Part shown: one piece after another, positions 20,426-30,266 of the stretch
How the letters are laid out: every line of letters begins with the position of its first letter
How positions within the stretch are numbered: position 1 is the first letter of the stretch
Assembly: GCA_040437565.1 (NCBI GenBank)
Contig: JBDOQK010000019.1
Span: 458,488-522,487 of the forward strand
Direction of reading: 5' to 3'
Length of the DNA: 64,000 nucleotides
Source: Albugo candida
Lineage: Eukaryota; Oomycota; Peronosporomycetes; Albuginales
Position numbers and translations under genes: made by a program
The notes under the pieces: model-generated
What the model saw: only the letters and a program-made list of their open reading frames with translations
The model's database searches: none
Told to the model about the DNA's origin: nothing

Positions 20426-21876
20426 CTACATGAATCCGGAGCCTTTAATATTTTGCTTCAATATGATCTCTTTGCAAGCATTGAACACAACTTGCACATT
20501 TTGCGAATCGGTTGCACAAGTGACATGATGGAAAATTTCTTTTTGAGGCTGGCGATTCATCTCAAGGAATTTAGCCAGAAAATACTTCACTCCGGCATCG
20601 TAATTTCCTAGGCCACCAGAATAATCACTAAATACATCAACAACCTTTGGATCGACCGCTTTGATTTTGTCTTGAAACAGATCCTTTTTGTTCAAGAAAA
20701 GAATCATTGCCGAATTAGCAAAAAAGCGATTGTTGACAATCTCATCAAAGAGCGTGATAGCTTCGATCATGCGGTTCGTTGAAGCGTCCTCGTATAGAGA
20801 CTGATCATATTCGCTTAATGCAGCTACGAAAATGACAGCCGTCACATCTTCAAAGCAATGTATCCACTTTTTGCGCTCATTACGTTGTCCACCGACGTCA
20901 TACATCACGAAAGTAGCCCCGTCAATCTGATAGCGCTCCTCAACAATTCCGGAGGTTCGTACACGGGCGTAAAGCATGTCTTGTTTGGTCGCAGCATAAT
21001 CATCCCTCATGATCCTATCGAGTTCATTGAAATAATACTTGACTGATTCAATTATCTGATACTCAGATCGACGATTCCAAGTTGCAACTATACCCGGATC
21101 AGTCCATAAATTTTTGATTTTCTGACCGATTTGTGGGTTCACTTCAGTTTCGTCAGAGGTTGCCTTGATGTCTTGAAAATCTTGTAAGCACTGTACTTCC
21201 CCAGTCAATTTCAACTCGATACATTGGTCTATCAAAATCTTCATCGAAGTAATGATATTACTATATACAATTGGTGTGCTTTGTCGCTTCTCATCGTCCG
21301 ATAATGGAGCCCCGTATAGAAGCTATGTAATACAACACCTTTCATCATCCTCGTTAATGCAACATGTGAAGGACAACGTACCTTCATCTGTTTGAAAACG
21401 GTGCTTTTCCCTGATTCACCAGCTCCAAGAAGTAGGAGCTTCACCTTTTCTTGCTCTGCACGGTGTGCTTGTTCGTTTTTCGCATCNNNNNNNNNNNNNN
21501 NNNNNNNNNNNNNNNNNNNNNNNNNNNNNNNNNNNNNNNNNNNNNNNNNNNNNNNNNNNNNNNNNNNNNNNNNNNNNNNNNNNNNNATATACAATTGGTG
21601 TGCTTTGTCGCTTCTCATCGTCCGATAATGGAGCCCCGTATAGAAGCTATGTAATACAACACCTTTCATCATCCTCGTTAATGCAACATGTGAAGGACAA
21701 CGTACCTTCATCTGTTTGAAAACGGTGCTTTTCCCTGATTCACCAGCTCCAAGAAGTAGGAGCTTCACCTTTTCTTGCTCTGCACGGTGTGCTTGTTCGT
21801 TTTTCGCATCTAATTCTTTCGATTTCATGTATTGAGCTTTTTCCTCATCGGTCATTTTAGATCCACATATGCCCAT
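20426..21876 (-). CDS. GPA1: Heterotrimeric G-protein alpha subunit
   Basis: GTP-binding switch of heterotrimeric G proteins at the plasma membrane. The ATG at 21876 is chosen over the in-frame ATG at 21891 because it gives MGICGSKM, the canonical N-myristoylation (Gly2, Ser6) and palmitoylation (Cys4) start. Exon 1 carries G1 LLLLGAGESGKSTVFKQMK. A 59-nt intron (GTACGTTGTCC...TTACATAG, 21323-21381) joins to SDDEKRQSTPIVYSNIITS. Exon 2 has the switch I arginine (RVRTSGIVEERYQ), G3 DVGGQRNERKKW, G4 FLNKKDLF and G5 TCATDSQNV. The total of about 355 residues is the family norm. The C-terminus is LKQNIKGSGFM, so the Cys at -4 (pertussis-toxin site) is absent. A contig overlap around a gap duplicates 224 bp of exon 1 and intron. 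Confidence 0.95.
21263..21810. other. False duplication inside the G-alpha gene (224 bp, gap 21487-21586)
   Basis: 21263-21486 equals 21587-21810, separated by exactly 100 N. Keeping both would duplicate the G1 box and the intron. The real gene has one copy. Confidence 0.95.
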
Positions 21877-22218
21877 ACTTTTGTTCCCCAATTACCGCGG
21901 TAGAATCGTTCAGTGCGACGACTTCTAGAATGGAAACAGCAGCGTCCAGCCAGAGATCCGATACAAAAATCAAGTGCTCGTTTTATAATTAAACCAAATC
22001 TCCTGTGGCGATCAGAAACAAAGCGTCGGTCGCCTTTGAGTCGGCGCACATCTCTATGAATAACTATTTCACTACTCGGGTTCGTTAGTATCGATTATGA
22101 TGCGTTGACACTGGTTCGCTTCACTCTACTTCCATTGTGTCTATTTAGCTGTTAAGGTCTCCTATGAGCATAACTATTTTTTTGTGTGTTATATTAGTGC
22201 AGATCAAACGAAAAGTCA
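21877..22218. promoter_or_regulatory. 5' region of G-alpha, and divergent upstream region
   Basis: Between the G-alpha start and the small plus-strand gene. The segment nearest G-alpha is probably its leader. A pyrimidine-rich stretch with ...TATATTAGTGCAG at about 22190-22203 could be a splice acceptor for the plus-strand gene. Confidence 0.35.
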
Positions 22219-22615
22219 TGCGCGGTTTGGGTCTAGATGCCTTTAACGCAGAGACTATCTGGCATACACGAAGATTGGCGTACGGGTAAGGAGCATCATT
22301 TGCTTGATTGGAACTCGTATTCAGTACTACAACATCATATAACTATCGCGAAAATACTCATATATGTGAATCCTATTGCCGCTCGACTTTGCTTGCTGTA
22401 TGCACGTGTGAATTATTTCGCAAGGCTATCGTTGCATTGTTGATCTTTTGAATATTCATAGAGAATGTTATGAGTCGGCTGCTTCATCTGATAATTTTAT
22501 TGGATACATTGAGTATCTGTTTGACAGTATTGAGATGGGATTTCTCAGTCCAGACAAAGGCGAGAGCCTCTTGAAGTCTGTTGGAGCTGCCAATCGAGCT
22601 AAAATTAGTTATTAA
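22219..22615 (+). CDS. Small two-exon protein, unrecognised (about 73 residues)
   Basis: Exon 1 (22219-22285) reads MRGLGLDAFNAETIWHTRRL AYG. A GTAAGG...TTCATAG intron of 176 nt (22286-22461) joins in frame to ECYESAASSDNFIGYIEYLF and on through FLSPDKGESLLKSVGAANR to a stop at 22615. The frame also continues upstream of the ATG (IKRKV) to a possible acceptor TGCAG, so a further 5' exon is likely. Regular amphipathic helices, no membrane segment. No family recognised. The clean in-frame splice and stop support a real gene. Confidence 0.4.
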
Positions 22616-22796
22616 TCAAGTTCGTTTCTTTAAAGAGGATATGGGAATAGTAAAAATTATAGGCAAGCGATACCACTATACGTAGCATCTCTACGTTATC
22701 GACTGCATTATAGAAGAAGCCACACGGATTTTGACCACGCCTGACCACCGTATGCTGATACTTGAAGTTTCGGTGGCGTAAACATCGGGTGATAAA

Positions 22797-25700
22797 ATGG
22801 ACGACTGGAGCTTTCAATATGAGCGTGAAGCGGACTTTTTTGAACGTGACGACAGACTGGTAATGATATGCTCAACTACACCCAAATAATCATGCACTAA
22901 ATATTTTATATTGCATTTTAAGTCGACATCAGATCTAGAAAAGCTGAAAGTGAACGAGGAACTCACAGATTTAGATCGGACTGATCAACTACTTCGAAAT
23001 GGCTTTTTGAGACAGAAAATCAGCGTACTTCAGGCCTTACCGAGCACACTTGCAGGGTGTCATACAAAAAATAGTCTGTCATTAGTCTTGGATAGTATCA
23101 AGGTATAAGATGACTTTCGGTGAAAATAGTCTCTCAACATGCGAAATAGGTTGCTTGGAGCAATCGGCAACAGGAGGACGCCTCTGCGATCTCATTTGAG
23201 ATTCTTAGTGCTTTAGGAGAATTAGCCAATGCTACGGTCGATGGAAAAGTGATCTCCCTACCAGCCGCAACTTACTACGAAGAATATAATGAGGGTTTAC
23301 TGAGAAGCTATCAAAGAAAGAAGGAAACAACGATGCTTTTATCCAACGAACAGGTTTCGAATCAGTTGCTCCCAGTCGTACTAGATTTCGTGGACGAGAC
23401 AGTTCATAAAGAGCACGCAGAGATTGCCAGCAACGCGCTCATATCATCGATAGCTAGAATCGGATCAGCAACGGAAAATGCGAAAATTCTCCGTGTTGCA
23501 GTTGGCAAAGGCGATGTTTCGCAAACAGCAGGATCACGGCTCCTTTGCTGTTTACTTCTAGGAGCCATGATTGCTATACGAGTTATACCAGCAAAAGATA
23601 TAGAAGATCTACTGTTGAACAAGGTAATTACAACTATATTACTCACGGGATGGATCATCAAGTATCTTGAATGTAGATGATCGCACTTTGTCAGGACACC
23701 GATGCTGATGTACGAAACTGCATGTGTATACAATTAGACTCCCTAGCCAGAGCTGTCAGGTTCGTTGAATTTCTTAATGCCTCATGCAGAGCAGTCAAGT
23801 TCAATTCTGTAGTCACGATACGGCAGACTCAATCATCCTTAATGAATTAGTCGAGCTGCTTAATGATGAGGAAGAGCAGGTCAGTCGTAAATTTGCTGAG
23901 GACATGCAATTAGTCACCAACAGATGTCTACGCGAAGGTGAAAAAAGCGGCATTCTCCGCATTCTTATCACTCTTGGACTTCTATTCGTTGCAGACAAGA
24001 AGGAATCGTATAATACCTGAAATAACTCAATTTGTTGCGGACCGACCCGTGTATATAATCCCACTGCTTGCAGAAAACTATGGGATTTTGGTGACAAAAC
24101 TCTGTTCACTTGGAGAATTATCAATCAATACTATTGAAGACAGTTGTCATGTTACTACCACGACATCAATGCTGCTGGATGGCTTCACTCAATTGATTAA
24201 ACATGAAGATCCTCCAATACGAAGATATTGTGCCTATAATTTTCCAGCGATAGTCAAAGCATTTCGTCTATCCTACATCACGACTTTATTGGAAAACATC
24301 ATGTCTACTCTAGCAAAGGATCCGGATGCCAAGGTCTGATAATTGATGTATGACGCAGCAATATGAATGTGCTCTCTAATGTTCAGATCATTGCTGTGTC
24401 CCTTCCTTGTATCAGGTTCGAATGCATTTGGCTGCAGGAATACATGAAGTTGCAATTACTGCTGGTTGCAACTATACCACTCGCTACGTCAAGCCCATTA
24501 TGCTCCAGTTGCTCACAGATGATTCATCGCAAGTACTTGGGAAATCGATATCCAGAATTCCTCATCTTCTATCGTACTTTACGATAAATGCTTTGTCTGA
24601 TGACCAGAAGGTGAGATTGAGATTCACTTCTAGATTTACTTCACATCACTCGCAATCAATATCAACATAGGTGGATCTAATAGACGCAGCGTTGAAAAGC
24701 GCGTTACTGTACCTCATGTCTCTGACTGAGGGACAGAATCGCGAGAGAGCTGCTTTTGTTGAAGACCTTGGCGCTATGTGTGCATGGTTTTCATCAACAC
24801 AGTTGTATGACACTGTGATTCCAGTGCTGTTTGAATTTTTGGAGAAAGGTACTCGACCAGTACAGCTTATAGCAATTCGAGTTATTGTGTGTAATGTGAG
24901 GCGATTGGAGCTTCCCAGTCATCGTATCGCAATTATAAATCGACTGCGTAACGACTTCGGAATTGCAGGAAGTTACTGGCGTCGTATTGTATACCTAGAA
25001 TCATGCATAATTGCCGCCGAGGTGAACAGTATACAGTACTTTCGCTCCAACTATCTCAGCACTGCAATCGAATTACTTGATGATCCTATTCCGAATGTGA
25101 GAATCAAAGCTCTTTCGGATCTACATCGCTGGTATGAAGTCTTTTTTTATCTCAAGGAAGAACATATGCTGGAAAAAATTCAGAATCATCTCATTAAGTC
25201 GGAAGCCGATGCGGATGGGGATATCAGAGAAATAGCTCAGATTGCGAAGAAAAAAATAGAAAAGTCAGCCATGCTTAAGGAAAACAGCTTGCAGCATGAA
25301 GTACAGGAAGACACGGAAGAGAAGAGAAAGCTGGATGAGGAAGAACAGATCGGGATGATTACTGATCATGAAGAACCTTTTGAGATAAAATGGAGTAGTA
25401 TGATAGACTATTCAGTGATGGTTGCAAAAGACGGTCAGTTGATTCGACGTGCAAGAGTTAAAAGTTTGGAAATGGTCAGCAAGATATCAGGCAAAGCCAT
25501 ACTTAAAGAACAGATAAAAAGTATCAGTAATGTGCCATTAAATACCCTGACACCAAGCATTCCGGGATTAACACTGTCCGGTATCAGTGGGATTGGTGGG
25601 AATGTTACTGGAGGTCCTTTTGTGTTGGCTTCTGCGGTTGGTAGTACAGGAAGTCGCCAAGACTCTTTTCGGGGAAAGTTGCCTGCAAAATCGGGCCTGA

Positions 25701-26131
25701 GTAAAGGATCTTCGACAAATGTATCAATTACGCTTCCCAATTGCAGCAATACACGCCCTGCTTTGTTGACAAAAAAAACTCCGCCCATCCGATTTGCTGC
25801 CAATGTAGTTTCGAAAACGGGCAGCCTACTTGGATCAAGTACAAAAGCCATTAAAGGCACCACCATCAACACAATAAAGGACAGCACGATACTTGCCAAG
25901 ATACCTATCATCCGACCCATCATCACCACTGGGAAGCGGGAAAATAGTCCATCAACAGGAAATAGACTGGCTACAGCTGTATCGAATTCTAGTACCCATG
26001 ATGCACAAACAAATCCTAATGCTGGATCTAATTCCGTTGGGGGAACAGTTGGTAAAACGAGATTAAACATCACAGATATCACTGGGAATAGTTCGAAGCC
26101 TAGGTCAATAATGCAAACGATCGCCCGCTAG
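22797..26131 (+). CDS. PPP4R4: PPP4R4-like HEAT-repeat regulatory subunit of protein phosphatase 4
   Basis: Eight exons, all joined in frame: 22797-22859, 22923-23102, 23150-23623, 23677-23759, 23813-23879, 23938-24333, 24416-24610, 24671-26131. Introns of 47-82 nt are all GT...AG. The product is about 972 residues. It matches PPP4R4 in order and sequence: LEKLKVNEELTDLDRTDQLL near the N-terminus (vertebrate IERLTVDEDLSDIERAVYLL), LCQDTDADVRNCMCIQLDSL, a HEAT unit ELLNDEEEQVKKAAFSAFL, RRYCAYNFPAIVKAF, and GSYWRRIVYLESC. The C-terminal third is charged coiled coil followed by a Ser/Thr/Gly-rich disordered tail. It would direct PP4 catalytic subunit to substrates in the cytosol. The identification rests on remembered family sequence and is strong over the whole length. 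Confidence 0.9.
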
Positions 26132-26885
26132 TGAGGGTCTGTCAAACACTACTGGTTCAATAGTTACGCCCACGTGAAAATGGTACGCGTTGTCAATAGC
26201 TGATGTGAATTTTGATGTCGCCGCGAGAGACCCAATGTAAGGAACAGGCGCAATATTTTATAGCTGTATCAAAACCTTTTTTGAAATGGTAGACTTTGTC
26301 AATACATCAGTCGAGTCAACGGAGTAATTAGTGCTNNNNNNNNNNNNNNNNNNNNNNNNNNNNNNNNNNNNNNNNNNNNNNNNNNNNNNNNNNNNNNNNN
26401 NNNNNNNNNNNNNNNNNNNNNNNNNNNNNNNNNNNCTTTGTCAATACATCAGTCGAGTCAACGGAGTAATTAGTGCTGAGCCAAGTACATTGCTGGTGTT
26501 TCTGGCAAAGGGACCACACAAAATGTATTCATTTTAAGCTGCTCCGAAAATTACGGAAGTAATCAATTCAAATTGTATCAGCCTAAAGAATACTTGAATT
26601 TCTACTTACAGAAAATGTCAAACTAATATTTTTTCTTTACCAGACGTACAATGCTCGAGTAAAACGAAAGTGCATGTAAAAATCTTCATAAAAGAGCTAA
26701 CTTTTCTCTCCGACCAACTCGAACGAGATGTGATACCATCGCCATGGTGCCGTACGCTGACCGAGTTTGAGTTTGCCGCAATGATTGATAATACCAGCTT
26801 CGACTTGATTTAGACATACCAGACCTTGTATTCGGGGCGATCTAAGATACATCTATGTGGACGCTCCTCTTTGTTACCAAGATCC
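26132..26885. other. Intergenic region with a gap (26336-26435) and a 42-bp false duplication
   Basis: 26294-26335 recurs at 26436-26477 across 100 N. On the plus strand about 26645-26815 is open (VHVKIFIKELTFLSDQLERD, then FEFAAMIDNTSFDLI), possibly a 5' exon of the next gene or a fragment of another. Not assigned. Confidence 0.4.
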
Positions 26886-29800
26886 ATGTGCGTAAAACTC
26901 TATACTGACAATGCTTATGACGTACCCACCTTCGTATTATCACGGTATCCAATGTCATCAATTATGTTACATTTGTCTGGTTTTGTCACTCATCAAACGA
27001 ACGCTTGGCTTTGTAAAACAGATAGATGCGCTTCTTCATGCTTGAAATTAGCATACTATTGTAACCGAATATTCTGTTCTTGTAAGCATTGTGATGAGTC
27101 AATCTGGTTCAAAACAAGTCCAAACTTAGCTGGACTAATTAAAGAATTCAGCATAACAAATTACGTCAACAACGACCAATATTTCACAGTTCAGGTGATG
27201 GAGAAAGACCCCCTACGAGCAGCAGGAAAGCTATCATCAGAGTTCCTATATAATTCGCGTGCGCAGCAAGCCGATCCGTTTAATGGTGAGGTATTTTCAT
27301 CAGACATTGATCCAGAATCTACCACAGAGAGCACTCACCGGGAAGCCTCGCATGAGTGCTTCAATGATACATTTGATCTGTCAGGCGCGTCAGATATTTC
27401 ACAGGATCTGAAAACGAAAAATCCAGATTTAGCGACTGCATTCAATGCTGCTGAAGAATCACTACTTACTTTTGACTTTACTGATTGGCTACGAGATCAA
27501 AATATGATATCGGAAGGATCTGACGACGAGTTACTAAGGCTGCCTTCTGATCTGGAAGTTGTGGAGCCATCAAAAATAACTCCGACTAAGATGTTGCCTT
27601 TGGAATTACGCAAAAATGGCTATGATGATCGTAATCAGACATCTGACAAAGCCATCAAAGGTTTGAGGTTAGTTCCAGCAGAAATGCGGAAATTTGGTGA
27701 CACAAAATCTATTGGAGCCCAAATGAGTAAATCTGATGAAAAACAAAGCGTGGGGTCAGATTTGCTGCTAATAATGGAAGTTTGTCTACCAGAAGGGAAG
27801 AGTGAAACACTCTATATTCATGAACATGAAGATCCTTTTGAGACAGCATTAGATTTCTGTTGTCGCCACAACCTTGGGCCTGATTCATCATATAAGCTTG
27901 CAAACCAAATAATGTCCCAAATGACCATGTTGAAGTCAGAAAAGGAAGGAGACAACAATGATAACTTGAAAGTGGATATTCAAATTGTACGTAACGAGGT
28001 CAACCGACCTACAGAAAATAGTGCTTCAAAATTGAAAAAAGACTCACCAAATTCGAAGCTTACAAAAGTAACTGAGAACAAGTCTTTAGAAACTGGTGAA
28101 GGAGACGATGAGAGCAGATACAATGCTCTCCTACAGCAGTATGGTCACTACACACATCGTACTGGGAACTTAGTATCGGGAAAGCAGTCGGATACTGGTT
28201 GCATGGTCAATAATGAGAAAGAGATATTATTATATAGAATGTCGCACGAGAATAGACCACCAACACAAGTGAATACATTTCCACCCTCGCTTTATACGGG
28301 CGTTAAATCTACTTTGCAATCGATGAACCATGAAGCAGTTCATGATAGACTTTATGCGCTAGCAGAAAGAAAAGCAAAATGGATCAAAAGAGAGCAGGAA
28401 AGAAAAGCGGGGAAGGATGAAGAGGAGATCAACGAATTGAAAAGACGTCAGCTTTCGATTTCTCGGTCGCGCAAATTAGTCATGCATCATGTATCTAGTA
28501 CCAACCACTCCCATGCCGGCGAAAGGTTGTATCAAGAAGCCCAGTCCGATCTTGCCAAACGCGAACGACAGCGCTTCACGAAGCAAAAACTACAGCAAGA
28601 CGAATTGACATGGTCGTGTCCAAAGTGCGCACATGTCAACCAGTACAACGACTTGAGCTGTACAAACATTGTAGCATCGATAGCGGCTGATGAGCTGAAA
28701 CAAAAGAAAAAAGTGACCGATCCGATTTTGAAAAGCGATACAGCTAGTTTAAAAAATAATTTGTCAACTCGGTCGAATGCAATGGATTCCAGAACTATTG
28801 CATTGGTTGCGCAATATTGCGGGCAATCAAAGCCAAAAAATATGTTTCAACCCACCCTTTTGACAAGTTCTACAAAATCTGGTAAGAAGCTGCAGCATCA
28901 GAGCAAGGAGGAATTGAAGAAATCGACGATTGATCGTCGGAAACGTGACAAGCAGTTAATGGAAGAACTGTATCGGAAAACGTTCCCATTCCAACCGAAA
29001 ATAAATGCTGTTTCATGTGAGCTAGTACAGCAACGCCAAGAGCGATTGGCACGGCCTGAAACAGATTGCGAAAAGGGGAAGATGGATATCTATGAAGCAC
29101 TTTACGAGCATGCTTTCGAAAAGAAAGCAATTCAGGAAGCACGAGAGCTAGAGTATGTGAAGTCAATTCCATTCAAACCGGACATAGGGATCAATCGTCA
29201 TTGGGTAACAGGGGATGAAAATGAAAATGATTTCATCAATCGTCTTGCCGTAACACAAATGAAAGAATCAGAACAAGAACGAGTCAAATTGATAGAGAAG
29301 TACTCATCAGATAGAGATCCTGAAACAGGAAGACCTTTTTTCTCTCCAATCACTGGCAGAAATCCATACATCAGCAGGAATGAAGAGAGCTTGCCAATTG
29401 GTGACTACCTTAATGCTTTTCTGAGAACACGTGCGGAGAAGCAGATGCAGAACAGTCAAGCCGTGCTCGCAGAACTTAAAGATCGGAGTAATCGCCCGCA
29501 TACTTTACGACGATCTCAACAGATACTCGCGAAGAAGAAGAAAATGGCCTATCATGAACTATTTGGAGTTTTGGTTAGTCGACAAATGTCAGAGAAGAAT
29601 GAAGTTTCTGCTAAACCTATTAAATCTGATGAATTGGCACCAGGGGAGATGGAAAACGATGTAAGTTGTGGAACCAAAAAAACCGAGTACTTAGATCTCA
29701 GAGCGCTTGACACTGAAAATCTACCGACTGATTTACTCAGCATCGTAATTCTACTTCAAGATTCAGCAAAGCAAAATCCTATTTCAAGAGGGACTTTTAT

Positions 29801-30266
29801 CGCGCTATTGGATGGTGTGCTTAGTAAAAACCTGGATTGGACCTATCACAAGTTAATCACTGCTCTGAATCACGTCAAGTCATCTGACAATGCTTTAGTC
29901 AATCTGTCCGAACAAATCAGAGACGATCTGAATGAGATGACTTTTCATCCTGTAATCGATCCACATTCTATTTATCTGACAAACAAACGGGGCCGTGCGC
30001 AGAAATCAAAAATATATGAGACACTCAATCAGTACTACGAGCACTACGAGCAACGAAAACTACAAGCGCGCAAAAGTGTTGAAAATGAATTTGCCCATCA
30101 GTTTACTTTCCAACCAAATATAAACAAGATTAAAAGACCGTCTTCTGGATTCTACCAGAAATACACAAACGAGCTCGGTGGGGGTGAACTGTGTGATGTA
30201 TCTCATCCGCATCTACCGTCTGCCCCGACAGTTGCACACCCATTTGTGAGGCCTATCAATCCATAA
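26886..30266 (+). CDS. Large charged protein with PFU/ubiquitin-like segment and F-x-P-x-I-N repeats
   Basis: An open frame of over 1100 codons. The first in-frame ATG is 26886, but the Cys-rich stretch before 27198 has no homology feel. The ATG at 27198 (MEKDPLRAAGKLSSEFLYN) is the more plausible start, possibly after a CACAG/TTCAG acceptor. The middle has a compact segment LLLIMEVCLPEGKSETLYIH with DPFETALDFCCRHNLG, like the short ubiquitin-like module seen in many protist proteins. Tandem units then alternate a basic helix (HDRLYALAERKAKWIKREQE; GERLYQEAQSDLAKRERQR; DIYEALYEHAFEKKAIQEAR) with a (P/T/I)F.P.I(N/G) turn: FPFQPKINA, IPFKPDIG, MTFHPVID, FTFQPNIN. WSCPKCAHVNQYNDLSC is a RanBP2-type zinc finger missing its last Cys. 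It is probably a structural or ciliary scaffold; the function is unknown. Confidence 0.7.
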   Translation: MCVKLYTDNAYDVPTFVLSRYPMSSIMLHLSGFVTHQTNAWLCKTDRCASSCLKLAYYCNRIFCSCKHCDESIWFKTSPNLAGLIKEFSITNYVNNDQYFTVQVMEKDPLRAAGKLSSEFLYNSRAQQADPFNGEVFSSDIDPESTTESTHREASHECFNDTFDLSGASDISQDLKTKNPDLATAFNAAEESLLTFDFTDWLRDQNMISEGSDDELLRLPSDLEVVEPSKITPTKMLPLELRKNGYDDRNQTSDKAIKGLRLVPAEMRKFGDTKSIGAQMSKSDEKQSVGSDLLLIMEVCLPEGKSETLYIHEHEDPFETALDFCCRHNLGPDSSYKLANQIMSQMTMLKSEKEGDNNDNLKVDIQIVRNEVNRPTENSASKLKKDSPNSKLTKVTENKSLETGEGDDESRYNALLQQYGHYTHRTGNLVSGKQSDTGCMVNNEKEILLYRMSHENRPPTQVNTFPPSLYTGVKSTLQSMNHEAVHDRLYALAERKAKWIKREQERKAGKDEEEINELKRRQLSISRSRKLVMHHVSSTNHSHAGERLYQEAQSDLAKRERQRFTKQKLQQDELTWSCPKCAHVNQYNDLSCTNIVASIAADELKQKKKVTDPILKSDTASLKNNLSTRSNAMDSRTIALVAQYCGQSKPKNMFQPTLLTSSTKSGKKLQHQSKEELKKSTIDRRKRDKQLMEELYRKTFPFQPKINAVSCELVQQRQERLARPETDCEKGKMDIYEALYEHAFEKKAIQEARELEYVKSIPFKPDIGINRHWVTGDENENDFINRLAVTQMKESEQERVKLIEKYSSDRDPETGRPFFSPITGRNPYISRNEESLPIGDYLNAFLRTRAEKQMQNSQAVLAELKDRSNRPHTLRRSQQILAKKKKMAYHELFGVLVSRQMSEKNEVSAKPIKSDELAPGEMENDVSCGTKKTEYLDLRALDTENLPTDLLSIVILLQDSAKQNPISRGTFIALLDGVLSKNLDWTYHKLITALNHVKSSDNALVNLSEQIRDDLNEMTFHPVIDPHSIYLTNKRGRAQKSKIYETLNQYYEHYEQRKLQARKSVENEFAHQFTFQPNINKIKRPSSGFYQKYTNELGGGELCDVSHPHLPSAPTVAHPFVRPINP

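Noticed and set aside
25435-26082. 215-codon open frame on the minus strand opposite PPP4R4
   Set aside because: Shadow of the low-complexity Ser/Thr/Gly tail of PPP4R4. The forward frame has homology and introns.
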